Counted from the first letter of the stretch, positions 25,175-34,274 are shown. The stretch is DNA of 64,000 nucleotides from Leptospirales bacterium (GCA_019694655.1 JAIBBN010000010.1:1-64000); one strand, 5' to 3'. Notes: generated by a model not told the origin, from the sequence alone. Numbers and translations: made by a program.

Positions 25175-26107
25175 ATGAACGATTGGCTTAGAAGAGCTCG
25201 ATCTTTGCCAGTTTTACTGATGCTGACAGTGCTCCGCCTTGGTTGCACCGTGCAACCGCCATCGCCAGAGGTTCCCGTTGCCCAGGTCCGCATCCTGCTC
25301 GATGGCGGCTGGGTTCCGCTATCTGATAGCGGCGCTTTTGATTTTTCTGCGCTTTTGGGCGACGATTTGCCGCCATTTGTTTTTCGATTTCTTGGCGAAC
25401 CAGATTTCTACCTTGTCGGGGTGAACGCTTTTATTGCCGATATTTGGAACTATAATCTCAGACTCGAATCGGCCGGCGCGGGAACCTACCGGCTCGCCGC
25501 ACCGGATGGATCGCAGCGTCTTCTCTTGCGCATCGTCGACACTGAAACAATCGCTATAATCAGCGATCAACTTGCGCCCGGCGGTAGCGCTCTACCGCGG
25601 GGGATCCGACTGCGCAAAATCTCGCCGGCGATTCGCGAGCAATTATCGCACAATGTACACATTCGCGCCGCAGCAGATCATCGAAGCATATCACATCTGG
25701 CAGTTGGACTGGCAGTCAGCGAAGCTTCTCCAGTCGGCGCGGTGGCGGCAGGCGTTGTCGTCCGTGCGCAGAATCGGGGGCCGTATGGCGGCTTTGTTAT
25801 GATCCACCACGGCGACGGCCTGGTAAGCGGATATCTGCCGCTCAGCAGGATCTTTGTACGAAGCGGCGATGAAGTGCGGCCGGGAACCGTAGTTGGCGTT
25901 TCAGGCACATCCTCTCACTGGCCATTTATCGCCGGCGAACTCGAATTTGCTATATGGACCAATACACCTTCGCCTTTCAACAACCCCTACCATCCGCAGA
26001 CAGAGGCAATCGATCCTGAAAATTTTGACTGGCGTACACGCACCTCCGCTCCAGTTGGACAGCCAGCCCTGCTTGGTCCAGAGCGCAGCAACGCGACGGG
26101 CCAATAG
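25175..26107 (+). CDS. M23-family (LytM-like) lipoprotein
   Basis: 310 residues from the ATG at 25175, chosen because the signal peptide (LPVLLMLTVLRLGC) then has normal length; the frame begins at 25139. The C-terminal half is an M23 fold: GAVAAGVVVRAQNRGPYGGFVMIHHGDGLVSGY, then GDEVRPGTVVGVSGTSS and a strand with ELEFAIW. The active enzymes have HxH in the last strand; here it reads EFAIW, so a zinc ligand is missing and this is probably a non-catalytic LytM, as in amidase activators. Confidence 0.8.
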   Translation: MNDWLRRARSLPVLLMLTVLRLGCTVQPPSPEVPVAQVRILLDGGWVPLSDSGAFDFSALLGDDLPPFVFRFLGEPDFYLVGVNAFIADIWNYNLRLESAGAGTYRLAAPDGSQRLLLRIVDTETIAIISDQLAPGGSALPRGIRLRKISPAIREQLSHNVHIRAAADHRSISHLAVGLAVSEASPVGAVAAGVVVRAQNRGPYGGFVMIHHGDGLVSGYLPLSRIFVRSGDEVRPGTVVGVSGTSSHWPFIAGELEFAIWTNTPSPFNNPYHPQTEAIDPENFDWRTRTSAPVGQPALLGPERSNATGQ

Positions 26108-26133
26108 TATAGGATGCGGCTTCTAAATTCAAT

Positions 26134-26385
26134 ATGCACTACAAAACAATCGAATTACCTTCGCGAGACGAGCTTCCCATAACGGCTGACCTCTACGCTG
26201 TCCATAAGCCGAAGGCTTTCTGTTGCTCTGTCATTGATCACACTCGACGCATGGACCGCAAATACGTAAGCCAATTCACTCCCTATACCGGCGGCTTCCA
26301 TGGTTCAAGAACGCTCTGGGAAGAGGTAGAGGGATCGGAAGATTGCCGGCAGGCGCCAGGGGCCTTTCTCGCCCGGCTGGATTAG
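26134..26385 (+). pseudogene. alpha/beta hydrolase remnant
   Basis: 83 residues. The opening YKTIELPSRDELPITADLYAV looks like the start of dienelactone hydrolase-type proteins, but nothing after residue about 35 resembles the fold and no nucleophile motif follows. A 44-residue frame at 26428-26562 is also unrecognised. Best read as a decayed gene; a short real protein cannot be excluded. Confidence 0.4.
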
Positions 26386-26634
26386 CAGGCCGCTGAGCTG
26401 TTTCGCCAGCCGAGATGCGCTCCACATGAAATGTCACAAATTGATGAATACAGCTATTTTTTTGGCTGCCCGTTCAAAGCTGTGACCGTGCAGCGGGGCA
26501 TTGCTGCGGGCCTTCGCTATGCAATCATCTTGACTTCTGGCCAGCATCGAACATCCTATTACTGACTGGCCGCTGCCTCGGCGGAACTTTCAAAGTCACG
26601 GTCGCTTCCGACATTGGACAATTCAAGACCGACT

Positions 26635-27006
26635 ATGCCCTACACAGTAACCTACTTGAACGAATGGCAGGTCGTCCAGATCGCCTACGAGGGCGAGGTG
26701 AGCCCCGCTGATCTGGAGGCCGCACTTTACCAGGCTGCGGCTCTGGCCCAGGAACACGGCACGGAAAAATTTCTGGCGGATTGCAGCTTGATGGAGGGCG
26801 GTCACTCAGTCACCGACCTGTTTTCCACCGTTCACTCCCTCGACGAAGCAAAGATCAGCCACCAAATGAAAGAGGCGATTGTCTTTGATCCGGCCTCAAC
26901 TATGGCGCAATACATCTCATTTTACGAGACCGCTGCAATGAATCGCGGCTATAATGTCCGCCTTTTCAGCGATCGCAGCGCCGCTCTGGCGTGGCTTAAA
27001 GACTGA
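26635..27006 (+). CDS. STAS/SpoIIAA-like protein
   Basis: 123 residues from the ATG at 26635. The pattern of strands and helices (YTVTYLNEWQVVQIAYEGEVS, LEAALYQAAALAQEHG, FLADCSLMEGGHSVTDLF, AIVFDPASTMAQYISFYETAA, NVRLFSDRSAALAWL) fits the SpoIIAA-like/DUF-type STAS fold in which the last helix follows an R-x-F segment. A role in signalling or stress is usual; no partner gene is adjacent. Confidence 0.65.
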   Translation: MPYTVTYLNEWQVVQIAYEGEVSPADLEAALYQAAALAQEHGTEKFLADCSLMEGGHSVTDLFSTVHSLDEAKISHQMKEAIVFDPASTMAQYISFYETAAMNRGYNVRLFSDRSAALAWLKD

Positions 27007-27281
27007 GCGGACCGGGAGACGTTGCAAATTCGCACCGCACAGTTTCCAATTTCAGGCATGAACGCATTGCGCTATCCATCTTACGAATTACCAATGCTGC
27101 TGAGCCATACTGGTATGCTTTGAAATCGCGGCGCTCTCCGCGTCAGCGAATACGGCCGGCAGGAAATTGCATCGGCAACAGGCGATCTACGTCCGAAATC
27201 AGGATTCCGGACGACATTTGCGCCCTGACATGCGAGATTCAAGTCCGGCGGCCGTTCGCCGCAACTGGCAGGAGGAGAATC

Positions 27282-27704
27282 GTGAAATTGAGCGTCAACA
27301 TAGGTCGCTGGATCCCGCGCACAGTAGCCCTGGCTTTTGCGCTGGCCGAAATCAATGGCACCCGAAAGCACTTCATGTATGAATCCTGGCCGCCGCACGC
27401 TCAATTCCACAGTTTGACTGGATTGAGCTTTTACCTGGGACTGACGATTTTCTTTTTTCTGATTACTGAGATTCCCTTTCGCCGGCGCGAATGGTGGGCT
27501 TGGTGGTCGATCGTCATCATGGGCGTTTGTGTGCACGGCGCCCAATTGCTTGTCGATGCGCTCAACGCCGGGCTTCGCGGCGGCGGAACATCGCAGGGAC
27601 CGGGCGTTATGTTCTGGTATCTGGCCATGGTTGGCTTTTCCCTGTACGCCGTCGGCGCCGCTTTGACGCTTCCCCATTTTCTGAAATCCGGGATAGACAA
27701 ATAG
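27282..27704 (+). CDS. four-helix membrane protein, unknown
   Basis: 140 residues from a GTG at 27282 with GGAGGAG upstream. Four hydrophobic helices (VALAFALAEI; LSFYLGLTIFFFLI; WWSIVIMGVCVHGAQLLV; VMFWYLAMVGFSLYAVGAAL) with short loops. Not recognised. Its stop is 25 bases before the HAD gene, so the two may be co-transcribed. Confidence 0.65.
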   Translation: MKLSVNIGRWIPRTVALAFALAEINGTRKHFMYESWPPHAQFHSLTGLSFYLGLTIFFFLITEIPFRRREWWAWWSIVIMGVCVHGAQLLVDALNAGLRGGGTSQGPGVMFWYLAMVGFSLYAVGAALTLPHFLKSGIDK

Positions 27705-27729
27705 TCGCCATGCAGTCGCCTGTCCGTGG

Positions 27730-28407
27730 ATGAAACCGGTCCATGCGATCCTCTTTGACTATGACGACACTCTGGTGCGCACGCGAGAGATTCGCTACGG
27801 CACAATCAAGAAGATGGCGCGTGACGCCTTTCGCTTCTCGATATCTGACAGTGAAATAGACGCCGCTTGGGGAACGCCAGGCGACGTGTTCCTCTTGAAG
27901 CTGTTTGGACAGTACGCCGGCGGCGATATGCAGCGCCTGTGGACTACCTACAATGACTATTGCAGCTCGGACCCCAATCAATTTCACGCTGGCGCTGAGG
28001 ACTTTCTAAGGGAGTTCGGCGGACGATTCAAGTTTGGCATTGTAACTTCATCCAGCCGAAAACGAGTCGATCCAGAACTATCCGCGCTTGGCCTGAGCTT
28101 CGAACAATTTGTCGCCATCCAGACCGCCGAAGATTCCAGCGCCCATAAGCCTGATCCGCTGGTCTTTGAACCGATCTGCGCCCGCTTCAAACAGCTTGGC
28201 ATCCTTCCGGAGAACATACTTTATGTGGGCGACGCACGCTATGATTTTGTAGCATCCACTGGTTTTGGCCTGCAGTTTATTGGAATGGCTCACGGTCCGC
28301 GAGAACTGGCCGGATTCCAGCAGCACTCCATTGCCTATGTTCAGAGCTTTCAGGAACTGGAAGCCCTCATGAACAGGGGCCAGAGCGACGCGTCTCAGAT
28401 GGAGTAA
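27730..28407 (+). CDS. HAD-superfamily hydrolase
   Basis: 225 residues. Motif I is FDYDDTLV (DxD with the nucleophile Asp), motif II VTSSS, motif III the Lys of SAHKPDPLVF and motif IV VGDARYDFVAS. The four-helix cap between motifs I and II is that of phosphoglycolate phosphatase-like enzymes (subclass I). The substrate cannot be read. All catalytic residues are present. Confidence 0.92.
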   Translation: MKPVHAILFDYDDTLVRTREIRYGTIKKMARDAFRFSISDSEIDAAWGTPGDVFLLKLFGQYAGGDMQRLWTTYNDYCSSDPNQFHAGAEDFLREFGGRFKFGIVTSSSRKRVDPELSALGLSFEQFVAIQTAEDSSAHKPDPLVFEPICARFKQLGILPENILYVGDARYDFVASTGFGLQFIGMAHGPRELAGFQQHSIAYVQSFQELEALMNRGQSDASQME

Positions 28408-28411
28408 TTGA

Positions 28412-28624
28412 ATGAAGCTTCGCCTCCCCAATAAGCAAAGCAGGCCAATGCAACTCAGTCGACGTTCCTTTCATTCCTGGACGGCGGCCGGCGCAAAATG
28501 GTTTGGCTATCCCACCTACTGGACGAACCGAGCAGGCGCGCCCAGCGAGGAGTTAAGCGCAACGCCGGATGGCATTGGCGCCAGTCTGGCCGATTTGCTC
28601 CGCTTCATCGAAGCAGAAGGATAA
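28412..28624 (+). pseudogene. C-terminal remnant of a type II haloacid dehalogenase-like gene
   Basis: The frame's last 50 residues (WTAAGAKWFGYPTYWTNRAG, then PSEELSATPDGIG and LADLLRFIE) match the end of (S)-2-haloacid dehalogenases, where the G-A-K/N-x-F-G and W-x-N-R elements follow motif IV. The first 18 residues look non-coding, and no N-terminal part (nucleophile Asp) lies upstream; another HAD gene ends five bases before. The remaining 200 bases up to 28822 hold no clear gene. Confidence 0.55.
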
Positions 28625-28821
28625 CGCGGGCCCTATTTGCCAATCAATACACAACGGTATTACCGCCCCGCAAGTCATAGGAACATTTCGTCGCGTCTCC
28701 TGAGGCGGCTGACAGCGAACCAATGCGAAACATCCTCGACTCTCGGACTTGAAAAGCCAATTGCAATGCAGCGCAGGCAGAACGAAATACGCCTGATTCT
28801 ACCAAATTTCATGGAACGTAT

Positions 28822-29166
28822 ATGAGCATCAAAGGGTTGGAAGGGCTCAGTGACGAGCGAATTCACTATGAACTGCAAAAGGGGGCCAAGTTCGTTCTGT
28901 ACGAGTATGCCATTTCAGTAATCGTAATGAGTTTCAAGAACCCATCAAAGCTACACTTCATAAAGGCCGGCGAAAGCCGCGTTGTTCCAGGTCTGATCTA
29001 CACCCTGATCTCGCTGCTCTTCGGCTGGTGGGGATTTCCTTGGGGTCCAATCTATACCATTGGAAGCCTCATTGTCAATTTGACAGGCGGCAAAGACGTC
29101 ACCCCGGAAGTGCTTGAAAACTTACAAAAAATGGCCGCGGCTGACGCGCAACCTCAGCCCACATAG
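28822..29166 (+). CDS. small protein with a membrane hairpin, unknown
   Basis: 114 residues, ATG at 28822. A charged N-terminal helix region (LSDERIHYELQKGAKFVLYEY) precedes hydrophobic stretches (YAISVIVMSF; LIYTLISLLFGWWGFPWGPIYTI), and the tail is Ala/Gln-rich. GWWGFPWGPIYTI recurs in small membrane proteins of unknown function. No family name can be given. Confidence 0.6.
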   Translation: MSIKGLEGLSDERIHYELQKGAKFVLYEYAISVIVMSFKNPSKLHFIKAGESRVVPGLIYTLISLLFGWWGFPWGPIYTIGSLIVNLTGGKDVTPEVLENLQKMAAADAQPQPT

Positions 29167-29225
29167 CCCATCCTTCGCCTCACCGCTGCGGGCGCTATTC
29201 CACAATGGGCGCCAGAGATCTAACT

Positions 29226-29537
29226 CTATCGCTCGAGACGCTCGTTGGCCTGCTCCGGCGTCAGTCGCGTCAGGAACTGCTCATCCTCCGATCCGCCGGC
29301 CAGAAACTCATAGTCCGTCTGGTAGAGGTAGCATGTTCCACACTGTGGGCAACGCTTGAGCAGTTTGCTGCGGCTGCCGCCCGGGGCCAGATCGCGAATC
29401 GTTTCAAGCTTGCCGGCAGCATCGGGCAAGGACGTATCGTCATCAGGCCAGCCGTACTTTTGCATGGCATACTCGCGATCTGCCAGCTGACTGCAGATGC
29501 TGCATTGTGCGTGCAATGAATTGGAATCAACTGTCAT
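29226..29537 (-). CDS. zinc-ribbon-like protein, unknown
   Basis: 103 residues. Two Cys pairs, CSIC near residue 12 and CPQC near residue 63, plus GTCYLYQTDYEF after the second, suggest one zinc site or ribbon. The rest is polar and acidic. No partner gene; it converges with 28822-29166. Confidence 0.6.
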   Translation of the reverse strand: MTVDSNSLHAQCSICSQLADREYAMQKYGWPDDDTSLPDAAGKLETIRDLAPGGSRSKLLKRCPQCGTCYLYQTDYEFLAGGSEDEQFLTRLTPEQANERLER

Positions 29538-29984
29538 AGACTTAGCCCGTATTCAGAAATCGAAAGGATCTCTCAGTAGTTGGCAAGCACATTGCATGGC
29601 AAATCTCTACCTTCTTTTCAGCCCGCAGGCCAGATCGAATCCGTGAAATCCAATTCCGACGAATCGCCGGATCCCCGACCGGCCTTCGCCATTTGCGGCT
29701 TAGCTCCTGGCGACCGGAGGCGATGCGGGAGCTGCCGCCGGATTTCTTGCTGGCGGCATCGCCCGGTTGCTGGCATTCTGGATTTTTCGAGCGCTTCGAT
29801 CGCGGCTTGATTTGTTTCGTTACGAATCTTGAAAGAAAGGATATCTGGCAATGAAGACGATGCGTTCGATAATGGCTCAAGCTCAGGGAATAGAGCAATG
29901 GACGGCTTTGCGCCGCGCCGAATTCAACGCACTGCCTGACGACTGAGCTTCCTGTCGCCAATCCGGACTTGAACCTCCTTCGCC
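29538..29984. other. 447-base gap with a possible 31-residue gene
   Basis: An ATG at 29851 with AAAGGATA upstream opens a frame of 31 codons ending at 29946 (MKTMRSIMAQAQGIEQWTAL...). It may be a small protein or a leftover. Nothing else convincing was seen; the long minus-strand frame across this region has no protein-like composition. Confidence 0.3.
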
Positions 29985-30251
29985 ATGAAGAAACTTTCCT
30001 TCCAGTGCAAACTCTTTCGGCATCCCGGCGCCGGCGGTTGGACCTTTGCAACGGTACCCCCGGAATGCGCGCCGCCTTACAAGCTGTCCTGGGGACGCAC
30101 GCCGGCGCGGGCCGGATTGGACGGAAAGGAATGGGATACAAGCGTCTGGACGGAGCGTTCCGGCAGAATTCTCCTGCCCATTCCGGCAAAGGTGCGCGGA
30201 AAGCGCAAGGCGGGAGAGCTGGTCAAGCTTACGCTCAGCTATGATCGCTAG
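29985..30251 (+). CDS. DUF1905-family protein
   Basis: 88 residues. It fits the family pattern: FQCKLFRHPGAGGWTFATVP at the start, WGRTPARAGLDGKEWDTSVW in the middle and GRILLPIPAKVRGKRKAGELVKLTL at the end. DUF1905 is a small beta-barrel of unknown function. The ATG is at 29985. Confidence 0.85.
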   Translation: MKKLSFQCKLFRHPGAGGWTFATVPPECAPPYKLSWGRTPARAGLDGKEWDTSVWTERSGRILLPIPAKVRGKRKAGELVKLTLSYDR

Positions 30252-30256
30252 ACCAA

Positions 30257-30796
30257 TTACTGCTCTCTACCCCTGACCAGCTCCAGCAATTTCCGGTTCA
30301 GCTTGCGAGTGACCTGCGGCCCCGGTTGGCCCAGCCCCAGAATGGCCGAAAACCAGGCGCCGTCGATCACGTAGCGAATTAATGTAGCCAGGGTCGGATC
30401 GCGCTCCGCTTCCAGTCGCTCCTGCCAGACTCTGTAGCGCTTGCGCAAGGGTTGCAACAGCTCCTCGTTGTGAGCCACGACGGCGATCAAGGCTCGCCCG
30501 GCCTTTGCCGATCGATCCTTTGTGGAAGCCAGAAGGTAGGCCTCCACAAAGCTTTTGCCATTCTTCATCTCCGCCTCGATCACCCCGTCGAATCGATCGA
30601 TCATCCCTTCGATCAGGGCCAGCATCAAGGAATCCTTGTCCGGAAAATGATAGAGCAGGCCGCCCTTGCTCACGCCAGCCAATTCTGCCGTACGTTCCAG
30701 GGTCAGCCCCAGGCCGCCGTAGCGAAGAATCGCCTCCTCAGCGGCCTGCAGAATTTTCGCTCTGGCGTTAGGTCGCGACTTGTTTGCGGGACTCAC
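30257..30796 (-). CDS. TetR-family regulator of the SMR operon
   Basis: 179 residues from a GTG at 30796. The HTH is classical: ILQAAEEAILRYGGLGLTLERTAELAGVSKGGLLYHFPDKDSL. The C-terminal ligand domain is of normal size. It overlaps the preceding gene of the operon by 29 bases, and the SMR pump is two genes upstream. Regulators of this kind usually sense the drugs the pump exports. Confidence 0.9.
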   Translation of the reverse strand: MSPANKSRPNARAKILQAAEEAILRYGGLGLTLERTAELAGVSKGGLLYHFPDKDSLMLALIEGMIDRFDGVIEAEMKNGKSFVEAYLLASTKDRSAKAGRALIAVVAHNEELLQPLRKRYRVWQERLEAERDPTLATLIRYVIDGAWFSAILGLGQPGPQVTRKLNRKLLELVRGREQ

Positions 30797-31184
30797 CAGC
30801 GATCACCAATGCGCGCCACAAGAAGAATGCGCCCACAGATATGGAGTACACTTTGATTGCAATCTCGATGTACTCGTCAACGCTCTGTTGATACAACAAT
30901 CCAGTATTGTGCCCAAAGAGCAAGGCGTTTAGCGCAAGAAACAACAGTCCCGAACCGGCAGCCGCCAGCCAGACGATGCTTTGCACTCTTTTCGTACGCA
31001 GACTGAAAATCGCCAGCATGCTGGCCGCGGCAATCCACAGGTCGGCCAGCGGAAAGGAATAGAACCACGGCAAGAAGCCTGGAACGAGCTCCTGCATCTC
31101 TACCAGGCGAGTTGCCACCGCCCCCCAGTATGCAAGGATGCCAAGGGCGGTCAGGCCCAGAAAACTCAATGTTGCTCTTCTCAT
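30768..31184 (-). CDS. four-helix membrane protein in the SMR operon
   Basis: 138 residues with four hydrophobic helices (LSFLGLTALGILAYWGAVA; FPLADLWIAAASMLAIFSL; IVWLAAAGSGLLFLALNALLFG; IKVYSISVGAFFLWRALVIA). Family not recognised with certainty. It sits nine bases after the SMR gene and overlaps the TetR gene, so it shares their control. Confidence 0.7.
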   Translation of the reverse strand: MRRATLSFLGLTALGILAYWGAVATRLVEMQELVPGFLPWFYSFPLADLWIAAASMLAIFSLRTKRVQSIVWLAAAGSGLLFLALNALLFGHNTGLLYQQSVDEYIEIAIKVYSISVGAFFLWRALVIAGESRKQVAT

Positions 31185-31193
31185 ACACTCTCC

Positions 31194-31508
31194 TCAGATC
31201 AGCTTCAACCACAAGACGCCGACAACGATGAGCGCAATGCCCGCCAGCATCGGCCACGACAGAGTCTCATTAAAGAGGAGCACGCCCGCCACGCTGGCCC
31301 CCGCCGTTCCAATTCCCGACCAGATTGCGTATGCCATCGCCAGCGGCAGCCGATTCAACGACTGCGCCAGAAACGCAAAGGCAAGGCCGTAAAGTCCCAG
31401 GGCGGCGACAGCCGCCGTCCAGCGCGTCATCCCTGCGCTTTGCTTGAGAAGTACAGTCCCGCCGATCTCGCTGAGAATCGCTGCACCCAGAAATAGCCAG
31501 CCGATCAT
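31194..31508 (-). CDS. small multidrug resistance (SMR) transporter
   Basis: 104 residues, four helices, the exact SMR size. The essential Glu is in ILSEIGGTVLLKQSAG (position about 14), and PLAMAYAIWSGIGTAGASVAG with GIALIVVGVLWLKL complete the signature. SMR pumps exchange protons for cationic drugs or guanidinium as dimers; the subtype cannot be decided here. First gene of an operon with a membrane protein and a TetR regulator. Confidence 0.93.
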   Translation of the reverse strand: MIGWLFLGAAILSEIGGTVLLKQSAGMTRWTAAVAALGLYGLAFAFLAQSLNRLPLAMAYAIWSGIGTAGASVAGVLLFNETLSWPMLAGIALIVVGVLWLKLI

Positions 31509-31623
31509 CTTTTATACTTTACCGTCCAGCCGGTACAGTATCAATTACATTTCGGAGGGCAGCCCCTAAAAATGCCAGGGCCCTTTGCTTGACTGACAAG
31601 GGGCAAAGGCCGCCGCTAACGGC

Positions 31624-32184
31624 ATGCCACGCAACAACCCTCATCTTTCGCGCCGCCTGGGCTTTTGGGCTGTAACTGGCGCCCTTCTTGGAAGCTTCAT
31701 GGATGGCTTTCACACCTTTGGCGGAGTTACGAGCTATCCCGGCGCCCTGTTGCTGCGCGCCGCCTGGTGGACTCCGCTGATCTTTGCCCTGGTCTATGTC
31801 CTGATCGCCATGGTATTTGCGGCATTGGTCCGAAACGAAGCAGCGCCTTCGCGTGGCGCAATTTTTGGCGCACTGATCATCTTTGGCGCACTTTACGCCA
31901 TGACCGGCTTTGCGCCACTTTCCACCTGGTTCAAGGCCATCCTGTTGCTACTGGCCTGGGTCGCGCTCTGGTTTCTATCGCGCTGGTCGCGCGCGGCCCT
32001 CGCTGTTGGCTTGATTGGCGCGCTGCTGGGTCCGCTGGCGGAAATTGCACTGGTGCAGCTTGGACTGCTGCGCCATCATCCGGCGGATTTTCTGGGAATT
32101 CCTCTCTGGCTGCCGGCCCTGTATCTATGCTGCGGCGCCGGTCTTGGGCCATTTTTGTATTATTCAGTAGCAAATCACGAATAG
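31624..32184 (+). CDS. polytopic membrane protein, unknown
   Basis: 186 residues with about six helices. GALLGSFMDGFHTFGGVTSYPG near the N terminus and FLGIPLWLPALYLCCGAGLGP near the C terminus recall INSIG-like bacterial membrane proteins, but the likeness is weak. ATG at 31624. It stands alone, converging with the FAD monooxygenase gene. Confidence 0.6.
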   Translation: MPRNNPHLSRRLGFWAVTGALLGSFMDGFHTFGGVTSYPGALLLRAAWWTPLIFALVYVLIAMVFAALVRNEAAPSRGAIFGALIIFGALYAMTGFAPLSTWFKAILLLLAWVALWFLSRWSRAALAVGLIGALLGPLAEIALVQLGLLRHHPADFLGIPLWLPALYLCCGAGLGPFLYYSVANHE

Positions 32185-32197
32185 TTGAGGGAGCAAA

Positions 32198-33361
32198 TCA
32201 GCTATCGTCGCCCAGTACTTTCGCCAGCTGCCGCTGCATGGCCGCCGCTGGCGTAAGCCGCACCATCAGGTTGCGGACGGCACAGGCCACTGCATTCTCC
32301 ATCTGCGCCATGCGACCCAGACGCCAGGATTGATTGGTAATGAAGGCAGTACGCGGCCTGCGTCGCGCTTCGTAGTTCTCAAACGACTGGCTCAGAGCTT
32401 CGTTGCCAGAAATACTCTGCGCCAGCGCATCCGCCGATTCAATGGCCATACAGGCCCCCTGCCCGAGATTGGGCGTCGTGGCGTGCGCTGCATCGCCAAG
32501 CAAGGTGATGCGACCCTGACGCCATCGTCTCATTGGCGCAAAGTCATAGATATCATTGTGCAAAATTGCCTCAGCTGGCGTATCTGCAATCAGCTCGGCT
32601 ATGGGCTTGTGCCAGTCGCCAAACATCTGCAGCAGCGTTTCCTTCTGCTTCGCAGCGGCATCCTCCCGACCAGCAGGCGCGTTGCCGGTGGCAAACCAGT
32701 AGATCCGCTTGCTGTCGAGCGGTATGATTCCGAAACGACGACCTCTTCCCCAGGACTCGGAGCAAGCGACGCCTGTCGTTTCATGGCGCGCCTGGACCAC
32801 GCCGCGCCACGCGCTGTAGCCGGAATAACGCAGCCTGGTCTCCGGAAAAAGATGCTGGCGAACCATGGAGCGTATGCCGTCAGCGCCAATCAGCATCTTT
32901 GCGCGCGCCTGCTCGCCGCCGACAAAGTGCGCCACAACTTCGCCTTCGCTTTGTTCGATACTGGCGCAGCTGCAACCCAGTTTGACGCTTGAGGGCGGCA
33001 ATGCTTCAAGCAATATCCTGTGCAATGCGGCGCGGTGGATCGCGACGCTTGGTTCGCCGTACTGCTCCTTGAAGGTCGACGCATCCGTCGACGAGAGGAG
33101 CTTGCCGTCCGCTTTGCGAATCTGAATCTGTTGCACAATCGATCCTTGCCGGATCACTGCATCGGCGAGGTTCAGTCTACGCAACGAGCGCATGGCGTTG
33201 GCCGCGACGATCAAGCCAGCGCCCACATCACCGGGATTGGCAACACGTTCATAGACGACGGTATCTATGTCTGCTGCACGCAGTGCAATCGCCGCACACA
33301 GGCCGCCAATGCCTCCGCCGACAATGATTGCTGAATCTTCTCTGGCTGCGTTCGCTTGCAT
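32198..33361 (-). CDS. FAD-dependent aromatic-type monooxygenase
   Basis: 387 residues. FAD is bound through IIVGGGIGGLCAAIAL (GxGxxG), the DG motif lies in LIGADGIRSMVRQ, and the second FAD motif is TLLGDAAHATTPNLGQGACMAIESA. This is the group A flavoprotein hydroxylase pattern (salicylate hydroxylase, zeaxanthin epoxidase). It uses NAD(P)H and O2; the substrate is unknown. An epoxide-hydrolase-type gene follows upstream on the same strand, 40 bases away, and may act on its product. Confidence 0.92.
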   Translation of the reverse strand: MQANAAREDSAIIVGGGIGGLCAAIALRAADIDTVVYERVANPGDVGAGLIVAANAMRSLRRLNLADAVIRQGSIVQQIQIRKADGKLLSSTDASTFKEQYGEPSVAIHRAALHRILLEALPPSSVKLGCSCASIEQSEGEVVAHFVGGEQARAKMLIGADGIRSMVRQHLFPETRLRYSGYSAWRGVVQARHETTGVACSESWGRGRRFGIIPLDSKRIYWFATGNAPAGREDAAAKQKETLLQMFGDWHKPIAELIADTPAEAILHNDIYDFAPMRRWRQGRITLLGDAAHATTPNLGQGACMAIESADALAQSISGNEALSQSFENYEARRRPRTAFITNQSWRLGRMAQMENAVACAVRNLMVRLTPAAAMQRQLAKVLGDDS

Positions 33362-33401
33362 CAGTCATTGCTCCCGGATTGGGATGACTTTCCACGCGTC
33401 T

Positions 33402-34274
33402 TTAAGAAGTCGAATCGCTTTTGTTACGCGGCAATTTGCCAGAATCCGCAAGATCCAGCAAGGCGATGAGCGCCTCGGCTACTTCGCGCGGCCTTTCCTC
33501 TGGCGAAAAATGTCCAGCGCCGCGCAGCTGCGTCACCGTGCATTGCTGCAATCGAGCGGCAAGGTCCTTGCCAATCGCAAACGGGAAATAGCGGTCCTCG
33601 TCGCCCCAGATGATAGCAACTGGAAAAGAAAAGCGGCGCGCCCGTTCGCCAAGTTCGCGGCGCGGCGTGGTGCGAAAGTGGCGATAAAAGTGAGCAAACC
33701 ACTTCCGGCCGTGCGGCGAATCCAGAAAAGAAAGGTAATCATCAAGCTCGCTGGAAGAAAAGCAGCCGTTGGCTACAAATGGAGCAAACATCGATTGATG
33801 AATGATTTTGAGCGGTAAGAGCGAAATCAAAACCCGGGTTGCCGGCGTTTGCGCCAATGCCACCATCCCGTTAAGCAGCAGTCTGGTTGCAAAAGCGATC
33901 GCCCCGTGGGCCCGGGTATTGATCAAGGCCAGCGTACGTACGCGCTGCGGATTCTGCGCCGCATAAGCCAGCGCCATCAGGCCGCCATAGTCATGGCCAA
34001 TCAAATCGACCTGTTGAATTCCAAGAAGATCGAGCAACTTGCCAACCCGTGGAAACTCGTCCTCATAACGCAAACTGGCCGTGAGCGAGCGCTCAGAGGC
34101 CCCCCAGCCAAACCAGTCGGGCGCCAGAATACGCCGCTTGCCCTCAAGAAACGGTATGACCTTGCGCCAGCAACGGTGGTCTTGCGGATAACCGTGCAAC
34201 ATCAAGCAGGGCGAGCCGGCGCCGTACTCAAAAAGCTGCAGGCGAAGCCCGTCAATGCTCAGGCTGCGTTCCAT
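33402..34274 (-). CDS. alpha/beta hydrolase with Asp nucleophile (epoxide hydrolase/dehalogenase type)
   Basis: 290 residues from the ATG at 34274; the frame is open to 34316. The nucleophile elbow is GHDYGG, with Asp in place of Ser, as in epoxide hydrolases and haloalkane dehalogenases. The oxyanion region is LHGYPQDHRCWRKV, the acid is in IWGDEDRYFP and the His in GAGHFSPEERP. Co-directional with the FAD monooxygenase, which could supply an epoxide. It diverges from the desaturase gene. Confidence 0.85.
   Translation of the reverse strand: MERSLSIDGLRLQLFEYGAGSPCLMLHGYPQDHRCWRKVIPFLEGKRRILAPDWFGWGASERSLTASLRYEDEFPRVGKLLDLLGIQQVDLIGHDYGGLMALAYAAQNPQRVRTLALINTRAHGAIAFATRLLLNGMVALAQTPATRVLISLLPLKIIHQSMFAPFVANGCFSSSELDDYLSFLDSPHGRKWFAHFYRHFRTTPRRELGERARRFSFPVAIIWGDEDRYFPFAIGKDLAARLQQCTVTQLRGAGHFSPEERPREVAEALIALLDLADSGKLPRNKSDSTS

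Noticed and set aside
29542-30189. A 215-codon minus-strand gene
   Set aside because: The translation is Arg/Ser-rich without family features, and it overlaps the convincing DUF1905 gene on the other strand.
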